NCBI GenBank assembly: GCA_002437815.1
Contig: DJRP01000006.1
Coordinates: forward strand, 5,377 to 69,376
Origin: Collinsella sp. UBA6357
GTDB taxonomy: Bacteria; Actinomycetota; Coriobacteriia; Coriobacteriales; Coriobacteriaceae
Length of the DNA: 64,000 bases
Reading direction: 5' to 3'
The stretch's first letter is position 1. Each line of letters starts with the position of its first letter. Position numbers and translations under genes: made by a program. Shown here piece by piece: positions 16,039 through 23,916 of this stretch. Under the pieces are notes generated by a model. It was not told the origin of the DNA. It saw only the letters and a list, made by a program, of their open reading frames with translations, and did no database searches.

Positions 16039-16718
16039 CACGAATCCAAAGCATGATCGTCGAGCCCTCGGTAGAGCCCGCGCTTTTTGATGTACCCGAT
16101 CACCGACTCACTCGTCAGGTAGCGCACGCTCATACCGCGCGCCACACGCGTTCGAATATTAGTGGAGCTGATGGCGAGCGCCGGGATCTGAATATAGCGT
16201 ACATCGAAATCGAGACCGGAGGCCTCGATGCGACAACGGGCCTCGCCGATGTCGAAGCCGGGACGCGTGGCGGCGATAAATGTGGCAAGCCCGGCGATCT
16301 CATCCGCCCGATGCCAAGAGACGATATCGAGTATCGCGTCGGCACCCGTGATGAAATACAGCTTGACGCGGTCAGGATAGAAATCTCGCAGCTCGCGCAG
16401 GGTATCGGCCGTATAGGTGACACCCTCGCGGTCGATCTCGAAACGGCTTGCCAAAAAGGCGGGATTAGCCGCCGTGGCGAGCACGGTCATAGCGTATCGG
16501 TCCTCGGCATCGGTCACATGCTTGTCGAGCTTGAAGGCGGGAGCACCCGCCGGCATGAAGAGCACGCTGTCGAGATTCATCGACTCGCGTGCCTGCTCGG
16601 CGGTGACCAGATGGCCGTAGTGGATCGGATCGAAGGTCCCGCCCATTATTCCCAAGCGGTATTCACGACCCTCGGCAAGATCGAGGGTCGGAAGCCCGAT
16701 GCCGCCACGCATCGACAT
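16038..16718 (-). CDS. nadD: Nicotinate-nucleotide adenylyltransferase
   Basis: NadD makes nicotinate adenine dinucleotide in NAD synthesis. The 226-residue product has the nucleotidyltransferase motif GGTFDPIHYGH near residues 26-36 and the C-terminal ISSTNIRTR motif. About 20 extra residues precede the core. The ATG is 2 bp after the obg stop, with GGAGG about 10 nt upstream. nadK, the last NADP step, is also in this window at 45.2-46.0 kb. Confidence 0.95.
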   Translation of the reverse strand: MSMRGGIGLPTLDLAEGREYRLGIMGGTFDPIHYGHLVTAEQARESMNLDSVLFMPAGAPAFKLDKHVTDAEDRYAMTVLATAANPAFLASRFEIDREGVTYTADTLRELRDFYPDRVKLYFITGADAILDIVSWHRADEIAGLATFIAATRPGFDIGEARCRIEASGLDFDVRYIQIPALAISSTNIRTRVARGMSVRYLTSESVIGYIKKRGLYRGLDDHALDS

Positions 16719-16720
16719 GG

Positions 16721-18214
16721 CTACTCGGCCTCCGTATCGCTGGGAACGGAAACAGAAGAACCGTCTTCGATGTCAGGCGTTACCTGGATGCCCTCACCCT
16801 CGGCTTCCGCCATTCCAGCCTCATCCGCGCCGTCGGCCTCGGCAGCGACCAAGCGCTCCTCATCGCTGAGCAGCTCATCGAATTCGTCGAAGTCCTCGGC
16901 ACCCTCGAAATCAAAGGCGCGCTGGCAGATACGGACCTCATCGCCCGCACAGCAGCCGGCCTTCTCGAGCGCGGTGTCGACGCCCATGCGCGCAAACTTA
17001 TGCTGCAGGTAGATGACGGCTTCCTCGTTTTCCCAATCGGTCTGGATGACCATGCGCTCGATGGCACGGCCCACGACGCGAAACGCACCGGGCTCTTCCT
17101 GGATCACACGGAAGCGCTTCTCGCGCTGCAGGCGCCGACGCTCCCACTCCTCATCACGCAGCATGACCGGCTCGTCGGAGGTAGAAAGCTCGGAGCGCAG
17201 CTTGGCAACCTGCTCGCCCACGGCCAGCATCAGGGTATTAAGACCGGCACCCGTCACGGCAGAGACCGCGAAGAACATGTGGCCGTCGTCGAGCGCGGCG
17301 CGTTTGAGCTCGGCGATCTTGTCGGCGGTGCCGGGCGCATCGCATTTGTTGGCCACGACGATCTGAGGACGATCGGCAAGATCGGCACCGTAACGCTCGA
17401 GCTCCTGGTTGATAACGTGATAGTCCTCAACCGGATCGCGATCCTCATAGCCGCCGGTCATATCGATGACATGCATGATGAGCGCCGTGCGTTCGATATG
17501 GCGTAGGAACTGATGGCCCAGACCCTTGCCCTCGCTCGCGCCCTCGATAAGACCGGGGACGTCGGCGACGACATAGGAGTACTCCCCCGCGCGCACCATG
17601 CCCAGGTTGGGCACCAGCGTGGTAAAGGGATAGTCGGCGATCTTGGGGCGCGCGGCGCTCATGCGCGCGATCAGCGATGATTTGCCCACCGACGGAAAGC
17701 CCACCAGGGCGGCATCGGCCATGAGCTTCATCTCGAGCTCGATCCAATGCTCCTCGGCCGGCTCACCAAGCTGGGCGAAAGCCGGGGCACGACGCACCGA
17801 GGTCACGAAATGGGTATTGCCCAGACCGCCGGCTCCGCCCGGGGCGACGATCACGCGCTCGCCATCGTGAACCAGATCGGCGATATCCCACAGAGGTTCC
17901 TGCGTCTCGGGATCGAGCTCGCGCACGATCGTGCCCATAGGCACCTTGAGGACCAGATCCTCGCCACTCTTGCCGTTGCGGCGCGAGCCCTGGCCGTGCG
18001 TGCCGCGTTCGGCACGAAAATGATGCTTGAATCGATAGTCGATCAAAGACGAAAGCTGGGCATCGGCCTGGATGATGACGTTGCCACCCCGGCCGCCGTC
18101 GCCGCCGTCGGGACCACCCTTGGGCACAAAGGCCTCGCGGCGGAAGGACATGCATCCGGCTCCGCCGTCGCCGCCGCACACATTGATGCGGCTCATATCG
18201 GTGAACTGTGACAT
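16721..18214 (-). CDS. obg: Obg family GTPase
   Basis: This essential GTPase acts in 50S assembly and stress control. The 497 residues comprise a Gly-rich N-terminal Obg fold (GGDGGAGCMSFRREAFVPKG), a G domain with G1 GFPSVGKSS at about 172-180, DVPGLIEGA and NKCD, and a C-terminal OCT domain (GAFRVVGRAIERMV). An acidic tail of about 70 residues rich in D, E and A follows. The ATG has GGAGG 6 nt upstream, just behind an intrinsic terminator that would limit read-through from rpmA. Confidence 0.96.
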   Translation of the reverse strand: MSQFTDMSRINVCGGDGGAGCMSFRREAFVPKGGPDGGDGGRGGNVIIQADAQLSSLIDYRFKHHFRAERGTHGQGSRRNGKSGEDLVLKVPMGTIVRELDPETQEPLWDIADLVHDGERVIVAPGGAGGLGNTHFVTSVRRAPAFAQLGEPAEEHWIELEMKLMADAALVGFPSVGKSSLIARMSAARPKIADYPFTTLVPNLGMVRAGEYSYVVADVPGLIEGASEGKGLGHQFLRHIERTALIMHVIDMTGGYEDRDPVEDYHVINQELERYGADLADRPQIVVANKCDAPGTADKIAELKRAALDDGHMFFAVSAVTGAGLNTLMLAVGEQVAKLRSELSTSDEPVMLRDEEWERRRLQREKRFRVIQEEPGAFRVVGRAIERMVIQTDWENEEAVIYLQHKFARMGVDTALEKAGCCAGDEVRICQRAFDFEGAEDFDEFDELLSDEERLVAAEADGADEAGMAEAEGEGIQVTPDIEDGSSVSVPSDTEAE

Positions 18215-18228
18215 GGTTCGCCTCCAAC

Positions 18229-18268
18229 AAAAAAGGAGACTCTTGAATCCTAGAACTCAAGCGTCTCC
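18229..18268 (-). terminator. Intrinsic terminator/attenuator between rpmA and obg
   Basis: The stem GGAGAC-x-CTTGA / TCAAG-x-GTCTCC has one internal mismatch. On the minus strand it is followed by TTTTTTG, and the obg Shine-Dalgarno comes directly after. No separate obg promoter is obvious, so obg probably depends on read-through. Confidence 0.85.
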
Positions 18269-18294
18269 CACATATATGCTCTATGAAGGGTAAT

Positions 18295-18552
18295 TTACGC
18301 GTTCGCGAGCGGGCGTACGCTGACCCTATGCTTGGCGCCCTTGTGGAACTCAACGGTGCCGTCGACCAGCGCGAACAACGTATCGTCCTTACCACGGCCA
18401 ACATTCTCACCCGGGTGGATGTGCGTGCCATGCTGACGGACGAGAATCGTGCCCGTGGTTACGGTCTGGCCGGCGAAACGCTTCGTGCCAAGGCGCTGAC
18501 CGCGGGAGTCACGGCCATTACGGGAGGAACCGAGTCCTTTTTTGTGTGCCAT
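18295..18552 (-). CDS. rpmA: 50S ribosomal protein L27
   Basis: The 85-residue product starts MAHKKGLGSSRNGRDS and has TTGTILVRQHGTHIHPG. It lacks the cleavable N-terminal extension found in Firmicutes L27. This agrees with the absence of a Prp protease gene between rplU and rpmA. It follows rplU by about 30 nt. Confidence 0.97.
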   Translation of the reverse strand: MAHKKGLGSSRNGRDSRGQRLGTKRFAGQTVTTGTILVRQHGTHIHPGENVGRGKDDTLFALVDGTVEFHKGAKHRVSVRPLANA

Positions 18553-18585
18553 TTAGTGTACCTACTCTTTCGTTACGAGTGTTAT

Positions 18586-18960
18586 CTACTCGGCGACGGG
18601 AGCCTCGGCAACAGCCTCGGCCTCTGCCTTGACGGTCTTCTTGGCGCGAGACGTAGCCTGGACCTTGACGATCTTAAGCTTGGTCAGCTGCTGACGATGA
18701 CCCTTGAGACGACGATAGCGCTTGCGCTTGTGGAACTTGAAGACCAGCTGCTTCTCGCCCTTGAACTGCTCAACGATCTGAGCGGTAACCTTGGCCTTGG
18801 CCAGCTTGGCGGGATCGGTGACGATCTTCTTGCCATCGTTGAGGAAGATGACCGGCAGGGTGATCTTATCGCCCTCATTGCCCTCGATCTTCTCGACGGT
18901 GATGACATCGTCGGTGGCGACCTTGTACTGCTTGCCGCCCGTGTTAACGATTGCGTACAT
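18586..18960 (-). CDS. rplU: 50S ribosomal protein L21
   Basis: The 124-residue product starts MYAIVNTGGKQYKV and has KFHKRKRYRRLKGHRQ, the L21 signature. It ends in an acidic A/E/V tail of about 20 residues. AAGGG lies 9 nt before the chosen ATG. An in-frame ATG seven codons upstream would place the start ahead of that Shine-Dalgarno. Confidence 0.96.
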   Translation of the reverse strand: MYAIVNTGGKQYKVATDDVITVEKIEGNEGDKITLPVIFLNDGKKIVTDPAKLAKAKVTAQIVEQFKGEKQLVFKFHKRKRYRRLKGHRQQLTKLKIVKVQATSRAKKTVKAEAEAVAEAPVAE

Positions 18961-19002
18961 GTTTACTTGCCCTTCATGCATCAGTTAGTGCAACAGCCGA
19001 AT

Positions 19003-19031
19003 ATAGTAGCAGGCGAATATACCCCCGTCAA
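19003..19031 (-). promoter_or_regulatory. Predicted promoter of rplU-rpmA
   Basis: TTGACG-N17-TACTAT lies about 45 nt upstream of the rplU ATG. The -35 overlaps the stop codon of the DUF2344 gene, so the ribosomal genes have their own promoter at the end of the radical-SAM operon. Confidence 0.65.
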
Positions 19032-19837
19032 CGAGTATGTGAAGCAAATCCATAAGTTTGCACAGGTAGGGGGCTGACGAGTCGGCCCTCGTCCTCACAC
19101 GCCTGGTTGTATCGCTCGACATCGTAGGAGCAGATGGTCACGAGGTCTTGCATACCGGTGGAAACGATAGGGGCATCCACGCCCGGGGTCAAGCCCCTCA
19201 GCAAAACATCAACAGCAGCCAAAAGGATCTCGGGACGCATGGACCCCTCGTTGTCGGCATGGGTGTCAAGGGTGAGCACGATATGGTCGGGCTTCTCCCC
19301 CGCCGAAAGCTCGTAGCCCACAAGTGTGCGGTCGAGATCGAGCCGTTTGGACTTCTTGCCGCGGGCATAGTCGATGCCGTGGCCGGCACGCAGCGTATCG
19401 ATGGCATGCGCGATATCCTCAACGGCGACTTGCGCCCCAGGCGCGATCGTCAAGTCGATGCGATAGGCCAGGCGCGTGAGCTGCGCGGTGAGCGCAGGCG
19501 TGCGCACATCGATATAGGCCGCCTCGATCGGTGCGAGATCGGCGGGAGATGCCGCATGCAGCCGTGCGAAGACGTCCTCGAGCGGCAGCTTCTCGATCAT
19601 GAACAAGTCATACCACTCACAGGTCGAAGACGTGCCCACGGGCAGCGCGGACGAGAATCCGACCCGCATATGGGGCGAGAACCCCTGGGTCACGGCATAG
19701 GGCAGCCCAGCACGACGCACGATGCGCTCGATAGTGTGGATGACCTCGAGGTGCCCCAGATACTTGAGCCGGCCGCGTTTGCCATAGCGCACGCGGATGC
19801 GGTACAGGGTGGTCTTATCGCTCAGGCGCTCACTCAT
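19028..19837 (-). CDS. Radical-SAM-linked DUF2344 protein
   Basis: The 269-residue protein matches the family of small proteins coupled to YgiQ-like radical SAM enzymes: YRIRVRYGKRGRLKYLGHLEVIHTIER would be its N-terminal signature (only fragments are quoted for identification: RLKYLGHLE and GFSPHMRVGFSSALPVG). Its start overlaps the radical-SAM stop by 4 nt (ATGA), indicating tight coupling. In some bacteria the two are one polypeptide. Function is unknown; RNA or ribosome modification has been suggested from its neighbours, but I see no direct proof. Confidence 0.85.
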   Translation of the reverse strand: MSERLSDKTTLYRIRVRYGKRGRLKYLGHLEVIHTIERIVRRAGLPYAVTQGFSPHMRVGFSSALPVGTSSTCEWYDLFMIEKLPLEDVFARLHAASPADLAPIEAAYIDVRTPALTAQLTRLAYRIDLTIAPGAQVAVEDIAHAIDTLRAGHGIDYARGKKSKRLDLDRTLVGYELSAGEKPDHIVLTLDTHADNEGSMRPEILLAAVDVLLRGLTPGVDAPIVSTGMQDLVTICSYDVERYNQACEDEGRLVSPLPVQTYGFASHTR

Positions 19838-21711
19838 GCGCGCTCACCTACCAAAACGTTCTTGGCATGCAACGTGGGGCAGATGCCGCACCCCGTGCAT
19901 GATGTGCGGGTGCAGTCGGGCGTGGTGATGCCCTCGAGCGAACGGCGGTACTCGCGCTCTAGAAAACCACGCGAGCAGCCCGGGCTCACGTGCTCCCAGG
20001 GCAGGCGCCAATCGAGCTCATAGGGCAGCTGAACCACATCGTACAGATCGATGCCACAGCTCGCGGCAGCCTGCTTCCAGCGCTCGAGCGAAAAATGCTC
20101 CGTCCACGCGTCGAAGCGCGCGCCGTCGCGCCACGCCTGCAGAATCACCGGCGCCATGTCGCGACCGCCGCGCGAAAGGGCGGCCTCGAGCAGTGACGTC
20201 TCGGCGTCATGGTAGTGCACGCGCACGGCACGGTTCTTGACACTCGAGACCAGCAGGTGCTGACGGCGCTTGACGTCATCGTAGTCGAGCTGCGAGCACC
20301 ACTGGAACGCCGTCTGGGCCTTGGGGATAAACACCGAGACCGAGATGGAGACCGAGATGGACCCGCGACGGTTCTTGGGGACCACGGAGCGACCGAGCTC
20401 GAGCACATGGTCGGCGAGGTTGGCGATGGCCACGATATCCTCGTCGCGCTCGCCGGGAAGACCCATCATGAAATAGAGCTTCATGCGGTTCCATCCGGCC
20501 TCAAAGGCGGCCTTGGCGGCGCGGTCGAGGTCCTCCTCGGTCACGTTCTTGTTGATGATGTCGCGCATACGCTGACTGCCCGCCTCGGGGGCAAAGGTGA
20601 GACCGCCCTTCTTCTCGCCCGCGACCGACTCGGCCATATCCACACCGAAGGAGTCGAGGCGCTGCGAGGGAATGGAGACACGGATGCCCGTATCCTCGAG
20701 CTGTTGATTGAGACGCCCCAGAACCTCGCGGATGCAGGAATGGTCGGTAGTGGAAAGCGAGGTGAGCGACACCTCGTCATAACCGGTTATTTTGAGTCCC
20801 TCGAGCACCGAGTCGACGATCTGATCGGCCGTGCGCTCGCGCACCGGGCGGTAGGTCATACCGGCCTGACAGAACCGACAGCCGCGCGCGCACCCGCGCA
20901 GGATCTCGACGGAAAGTCGGTCGTGAACGAGCTGGGCATAGGGCACGCAGGACTGGCTCAGGGTCTCGGTAGCACCGAAATCCTCGACCACACGCTTGTA
21001 GACGACCTCGGGCGCTCCGGTACCGGGACGCGGAACGGTGTAGCCGTGCGGAGAGGAGGGCTCATCGTGGCGCACCTCGTAGAGACTCGGCACATAGGTG
21101 CCGGCGACGCTCACAAGCGCCTCGACGATCTGCGCGCGGCTTTTGCCCTCATCGCGCAAGCGCTCGTGTAGACGGCAGATCTCGGTCAGCGATTCCTCGC
21201 CCTCGCCGATCAGGATCGCATCGAAAAACGGCGCAAGCGGCTCGGGGTTGTAGACCGAGGGTCCGCCCCCGACGACGATGGGATCGTCCTCGCCGCGATC
21301 CGCGGCCATGAGCGGAATGCCAGCCAGGTCGAGTGCCTCGAGATAGTTGGTGCAGGCCATCTCGTGGGGAATATGGAAGCCCACCAGATCGAACGATGCG
21401 ACCGGAGCCGCCCCCTCGAGCGACAGCAGCGGCACGTCCGCCGCACGCATGGCATCGGCCATATCGGGCCACGGTACATAGCCACGCTCGCAGGAGATGC
21501 CCTCCTGCTTGTTGAGGATGTTATAGAGGATGGCCAGGCCCTGGTTGGGCAGCCCCACCTCGTACACATCGGGATAGATCAGACAGACGCGGTAGTTGGC
21601 CTCGGCCTTGGAACGCGTTCCCCACTCATGGTCGATATAGCGCACAGGCTTTTCGACATGGGCGAGCAGCGGCTCGATATCATGAAAACGATCTTGGTAC
21701 AAAACGCGCAA
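19834..21711 (-). CDS. B12-binding-like/radical SAM protein (TIGR03960-type)
   Basis: The 625-residue protein has an N-terminal Rossmann-like B12-binding-type region (VCLIYPDVYEVGLPN, VGGGPSVYNPEP). The radical SAM cluster is C274-x3-C278-x2-C281, and a Cys-rich C-terminus (CTRTSCTGCGICP) may hold another Fe-S cluster. The TTG start has AAGGGG 5 nt upstream. It is coupled to the DUF2344 gene and sits upstream of rplU-rpmA, where this pair is commonly found. The usual intervening RNase G/E gene is absent. The substrate is unknown. Confidence 0.88.
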   Translation of the reverse strand: MRVLYQDRFHDIEPLLAHVEKPVRYIDHEWGTRSKAEANYRVCLIYPDVYEVGLPNQGLAILYNILNKQEGISCERGYVPWPDMADAMRAADVPLLSLEGAAPVASFDLVGFHIPHEMACTNYLEALDLAGIPLMAADRGEDDPIVVGGGPSVYNPEPLAPFFDAILIGEGEESLTEICRLHERLRDEGKSRAQIVEALVSVAGTYVPSLYEVRHDEPSSPHGYTVPRPGTGAPEVVYKRVVEDFGATETLSQSCVPYAQLVHDRLSVEILRGCARGCRFCQAGMTYRPVRERTADQIVDSVLEGLKITGYDEVSLTSLSTTDHSCIREVLGRLNQQLEDTGIRVSIPSQRLDSFGVDMAESVAGEKKGGLTFAPEAGSQRMRDIINKNVTEEDLDRAAKAAFEAGWNRMKLYFMMGLPGERDEDIVAIANLADHVLELGRSVVPKNRRGSISVSISVSVFIPKAQTAFQWCSQLDYDDVKRRQHLLVSSVKNRAVRVHYHDAETSLLEAALSRGGRDMAPVILQAWRDGARFDAWTEHFSLERWKQAAASCGIDLYDVVQLPYELDWRLPWEHVSPGCSRGFLEREYRRSLEGITTPDCTRTSCTGCGICPTLHAKNVLVGERA

Positions 21712-21720
21712 GGTAACCCC

Positions 21721-22653
21721 TTAAGCTGCAGTGTCGACGACATCGACCGAAACGGGAGACGTCGGGCGGGCCATGTCCGAGACGTTTTTGGCAGCGTCGC
21801 GAACACGGGAGAACGTAGAGGAGAGCACCTCGTTGGCACGAGTGTAGTCGATATCGCGCTCATTGACCTCGCACAGGACCTTGCCCATGCCGTAGGTGCC
21901 AAGCCCTGCCATAAGTGCCTTGACCGCAAAACCGATATGCGGCGTGCGCTTGACGATCGCACGGGTAACGCCGCGCATGGCAAGCCCCGCGGCGAGCACG
22001 CCAGCGACCTCGTAACCACGCTCGGCCTTGATGCCGTGTCCAAATACCGCAGCAAGCTCGAAAACCATGCCCACCTGGGCGGCGGCCATGACGGGAAAAT
22101 CGGCACCGGGAATAAAGACCAGGGCGCCGGTTGCCATATTGGTGAGGGCGCACGAGGTGATGATGCGATTGGCGGCAGCGATGCGCATAAAGGCGAAGTT
22201 AGCCGCGAAAGCCGTCTCTTTCTCGGTGCGGTCGAGGATCCAGCGCGCAAGCGTCTCGAGCAGATAGGTCTTGTCCGTCGCGGCGACCATACCGAGCACG
22301 GGCGTCGACTCCTGGATAAAAGGCACCTCGACAGCGGACTCGGCAAGCACGCACACGGGGGCACCGGCGATCACGATCTGATGCACCGCGCTCTCCAGAC
22401 GCTCCGACCCGCAGCTCAAAATGAGCACGATATCGGTGTCGGCCTTGGGAGCAATACGCTCGTCACCCAGGCGCTCGACACGCACGATGCCCGAGGTGGT
22501 CTGGGGAACGAAGGCGTCGCGAACGGTCTCGACCAGAAAACGCGAAGCGGACTCATCGAGATAGACCGAGACACGAACCGGCGTATTGGAATCCTTGGCC
22601 GTGCCTGCGCCCGATTTGAGCACGCGGCCGATCTTGTCAACAGGTATATGCAT
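21721..22653 (-). CDS. Uncharacterised membrane-associated protein with a DUF697-like segment
   Basis: This 310-residue protein is not one I can name. Residues about 30-135 look alpha/beta, with hydrophobic strands such as TDIVLILSCG and APVCVLAES, like a degraded GTPase-type fold without a P-loop. Residues about 150-220 hold AANRIITSCALTNMATG and FELAAVFGHGI, resembling DUF697 membrane-proximal helices of YcjF-type proteins. The ATG has GGGAG 5 nt upstream. It lies between rodA and the radical SAM gene in the same direction, so it may share the cell-shape operon. Confidence 0.6.
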   Translation of the reverse strand: MHIPVDKIGRVLKSGAGTAKDSNTPVRVSVYLDESASRFLVETVRDAFVPQTTSGIVRVERLGDERIAPKADTDIVLILSCGSERLESAVHQIVIAGAPVCVLAESAVEVPFIQESTPVLGMVAATDKTYLLETLARWILDRTEKETAFAANFAFMRIAAANRIITSCALTNMATGALVFIPGADFPVMAAAQVGMVFELAAVFGHGIKAERGYEVAGVLAAGLAMRGVTRAIVKRTPHIGFAVKALMAGLGTYGMGKVLCEVNERDIDYTRANEVLSSTFSRVRDAAKNVSDMARPTSPVSVDVVDTAA

Positions 22654-22681
22654 GGCAACTCCCTCGTTTGTCGCGGATGCT

Positions 22682-23902
22682 CTAGGCGGTCGCAGAGCGA
22701 TGCCGCCATATGGATTGTACGATACCCACCGTCAGCAGCTGAATCATCATCGACGACGACCCGAAGCTGATAAACGGCAGCGGAATGCCCGTGATCGGCA
22801 TCATGCCAATGCACATGCCGATGTTCTCGAAGATCTGGAACGTCCACATGGCCACGATGCCGACACACGAGAGCTTGAGAAAGAGCGACTCGCATTTAAT
22901 GGACACGCGGATCGTGGAAAAGATGAGCAGCACGAAAAGGCACAGCAGCAGAAAAGACCCGCAGAAACCAAACGTCTCGGACAAGAAGGCAAAGACGAAA
23001 TCGGTATGGAACTCGGGCAGAAAACCGCCGGTCGATTGGGTGGCGTGCCCCAGCCCCTTGCCGAAAAAGCCGCCCGAGCCCACGGCGATCAACGCCTGCT
23101 TGAGGTTGTAGGCGTCATCGGAATCGGCGGCATCCGGGTCGATGAAAACCGTAAGGCGGTTCATCTGATACTGCTTGATGAGCACGTCGTGACCGAGCAT
23201 GGAATCGAGCACCGAATCGAGCGCGAGCACGAGCGCCACGAGTCCCACCAGCAGGGCAAGCGTCGAGAGCACCCACTCGCGCCGCGCACCGCTCATGCAG
23301 ATGACCACGGCGCCCGACACGAGCACGACCAGACCGGAGCCCAAGTCGCCCATCGCCACGACCGCAAGAAACGGAACGGAAAGCATGCCGCAGAGCTTGA
23401 CATAGTCGCGCACCGTATCGATGCGTCCGTTGTACTGTGAGCCGAGCGTGGCGATAAAGAAGATCGTGATGAGCTTGGCGAGCTCGACGGGCTGAAACGT
23501 CAGCCCGATGCCGGGAATCTTGATCCAGCCCGTCATGCCCAGACCGCCTGTATAGGACAAGCCGGGGATCTTGGGCGACAGGATCACGATGAGGTCGATG
23601 ATCAAAAGCGCCGTCGAAAAATTCGAGATACCGCGCAGGTCGCTGCGCCAGACAAGGACGGCGAGCACCGTGCCGATGGCGATGCCGAGCACGTGGCGCG
23701 GAAACGAGGCATCGGCCTTGAACTGCGACGCCGACCAGATGATCAGCGCACCATAGGCGACCAAGGCGATTGTGGCGACCAGGACCCCCACGTTCACCTG
23801 CTGGCGGAAGGTCGAGCGAGACGTCGAGATCTGCTTGTTGACGCGATCGAGGCTGCCCTTGGCCGATGTGTCACGCGGACGGAGAAAGGGAATGTTGACC
23901 AT
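22682..23902 (-). CDS. rodA: Rod-shape SEDS peptidoglycan glycosyltransferase RodA
   Basis: SEDS proteins polymerise lipid II. The 406-residue protein has about ten transmembrane helices, the extracytoplasmic GHATQSTGGFLPEFHTDFVFA stretch (key Asp in HTDFVFAFLSE) and the C-terminal PITGIPLPFISFGSSS motif. About 37 basic residues precede the first helix. It follows mrdA (PBP2) with a 14-nt gap, the classical RodA-PBP2 partnership, so I call it RodA rather than FtsW. Confidence 0.93.
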   Translation of the reverse strand: MVNIPFLRPRDTSAKGSLDRVNKQISTSRSTFRQQVNVGVLVATIALVAYGALIIWSASQFKADASFPRHVLGIAIGTVLAVLVWRSDLRGISNFSTALLIIDLIVILSPKIPGLSYTGGLGMTGWIKIPGIGLTFQPVELAKLITIFFIATLGSQYNGRIDTVRDYVKLCGMLSVPFLAVVAMGDLGSGLVVLVSGAVVICMSGARREWVLSTLALLVGLVALVLALDSVLDSMLGHDVLIKQYQMNRLTVFIDPDAADSDDAYNLKQALIAVGSGGFFGKGLGHATQSTGGFLPEFHTDFVFAFLSETFGFCGSFLLLCLFVLLIFSTIRVSIKCESLFLKLSCVGIVAMWTFQIFENIGMCIGMMPITGIPLPFISFGSSSMMIQLLTVGIVQSIWRHRSATA

Positions 23903-23916
23903 ATCCGAACAACCTT

